A stretch of 64,000 nt of DNA from Xestospongia bergquistia (taxonomy: Eukaryota; Porifera; Demospongiae; Haplosclerida; Petrosiidae), in contig OZ014412.1 of assembly GCA_963965975.1 (NCBI GenBank), forward strand, positions 8,618,708 through 8,682,707, written 5' to 3'. The notes beneath the pieces were generated by a model. It was not told the DNA's origin. It saw only the letters and a list, made by a program, of their open reading frames with translations, and did no database searches. Positions 62,981 through 64,000 of this stretch are shown piece after piece. A program made the translations under genes and the position numbers. Position 1 is the stretch's first letter; each line of letters starts with the position of its first letter.

Positions 62981-63035
62981 TTTGATCTTTCTCTCCTCCA
63001 ATATGGACAAACAAGTGAACTCTTATAAATACAGT
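62981..63035 (-). promoter_or_regulatory. TATA promoter of the 61.0-63.0 kb gene
   Basis: Reverse-strand TATTTATAAG (about 63022-63031), TTTGTCCATATTGGA, ATG at 62980. Confidence 0.6.
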
Positions 63036-63090
63036 AATAGTTTTCAATGGCTTCAGTGATATAATTAAACCACATTACAGGATAACATAC

Positions 63091-63190
63091 TTAACTGTTA
63101 ACAGTTAACAGATGGCTGTAGACTAGCTTCATTTTGATTGTTCTCTCTTTTAATATGGACAAACAAGTGAACTCTTATAAAAACAGTAGT
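63091..63190 (-). pseudogene. Tandem duplicate promoter and truncated signal exon
   Basis: A second TTTTTATAAG and TTTGTCCATATTAAA block with ATG at 63132 (MKLVYS...), running into TAA at 63091 after 13 codons without a donor. It lies about 150 nt upstream of the real promoter. Confidence 0.7.
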
Positions 63191-63317
63191 AGTTTTCAAT
63201 GGGTTCAGTGTTATTAAGTAATCATATTACATCATTACATACATAGCTGTACGTTAGTAATTAATGTACTCATAGTAGGTTATCAATATAGTGCCAAAAT
63301 AATGTTGATTGTTTATC

Positions 63318-63819
63318 AAACTAAATGATTGACCATTTGTCTCAATGAGAACAAATTCTCCCTCTCCATTAAATGTGTACTTGTGAAGATCAAGAGTCAC
63401 AATATGTGAATCACCAACTATAATAGCTAATGAATGACAAATTATTATAAATTACAAAAGAAATCAAGTGGTAACCTTACAAATTATAACCACAATGGCA
63501 AACATGCTTGTTATTCATGAACTATATTCTATAATATTGTTAATATGATACATATTCACCAGGTATTGGAGGAGTGTAAGCTGTTCCATTATCTGAAGGG
63601 CGTCTTTCATAGTAAATATGACAACTAGTTCGTGTTCCTTTACAACAGAAGATATATGGTAGGATATCTTTAAATTGATGTTTGATTGAGTTACTCAAGT
63701 AATTCAATCTAGTACTACCAACTATAGATACTTTATCTACTGATCCTCCACCTGGTGGTCCCACAATTAGATAACCATCTCTACCATAGCAACATTCATT
63801 ACCTGCTCCTTTATTAGTC
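63318..63819 (-). pseudogene. AMOP/VWD relic with VWD cut after about 35 codons
   Basis: AMOP second-half exon 63560-63819 is full length (donor GTGAAT, weaker than GTGAGT). The VWD exon starts at 63426 but stops matching near 63325, after LIETNGQSF, where it joins DNA that elsewhere lies upstream of family promoters (compare 21121-21145). All later exons are missing. Upstream exons, if any, are outside the window. Confidence 0.75.
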
Positions 63820-64000
63820 CTACAAATGTACATAATTATATTAATAATATAACATGTGTATATAATATAGTACACAGATCATTGTATAGTAGTTGTACAA
63901 CTATTTTTCAAATATAAGCTACATGTGAAAATTTATACCACATGTGACTTATTAGTTATGTAGTAGTAAATAAGATACCTAGTGTAGAACTATTATACTA
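63820..64000. other. Start of the long AMOP intron of the truncated copy
   Basis: Matches 155-330 and 39647-39820, with a deletion near 63930. Window ends here. Confidence 0.5.

Overview
The window is eukaryotic genomic DNA: AT-rich, with many GT-AG introns of only about 43-90 nt, TATA-like promoters, AATAAA signals, minisatellites and DNA-transposon debris. The domain mix (IgGFc-binding N-terminal, IPT/TIG, AMOP, VWD, EGF, one C-terminal membrane segment), the compact introns and scattered ACCACRCCCA motifs suggest an early-branching animal, most likely a demosponge. That assignment is inference. All gene models were built by eye from splice sites, reading phase and comparison between paralogues.

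Nearly all recognisable genes are on the minus strand and belong to one tandem family of secreted or membrane-anchored proteins. Seven IgGFc-binding domains are present. The best complete long gene (37506-44107, about 1353 aa) reads signal peptide, IgGFc, TIG, a beta-rich segment, AMOP, VWD, CGDD module, four EGFs, transmembrane helix and short tail. Two short genes (54631-56416 and 61001-62980) and a third with one in-frame TGA (29853-31648) go from the IgGFc domain straight to the membrane helix. From 20952 down to 9385 two long genes are fused in frame by a crossover between introns, giving a predicted protein of about 2460 aa with two full ectodomains and no membrane anchor. Decayed copies lie at 1-154, 3683-6187, 56585-57227 and 63318-63819. 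Four ATG-less relics of the promoter/signal-peptide exon lie at about 2.8, 28.8, 53.8 and 60.9 kb.

Upstream of the fused gene is the 3' two-thirds of a cystathionine beta-synthase (CBS) gene (21406-24887, minus). It has duplicated exons, one inverted exon and a 23-nt duplication that shifts the frame. CBS exon fragments recur upstream of two other family genes (33.2 kb and 44.7 kb), so the ancestral duplication unit contained the CBS 3' end plus the IgGFc gene. In the 33-kb copy a hAT-like element of about 966 bp sits inside the last CBS exon with a near-perfect 8-bp target duplication.

The remaining DNA is mostly segmental duplicates of introns and flanks: 1-6190 matches about 57100-63820, 27.6-31.9 kb matches 53.4-56.5 kb, and 33.3-36.1 kb matches 45.0-46.9 kb. 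There are three conspicuous minisatellites (35, 47 and 16 bp), a BED-finger insertion at 57.4-58.3 kb, and a poorly understood non-family stretch at 46.9-53.4 kb that may hold a small coiled-coil gene on the minus strand. No tRNA, rRNA or CRISPR was seen.
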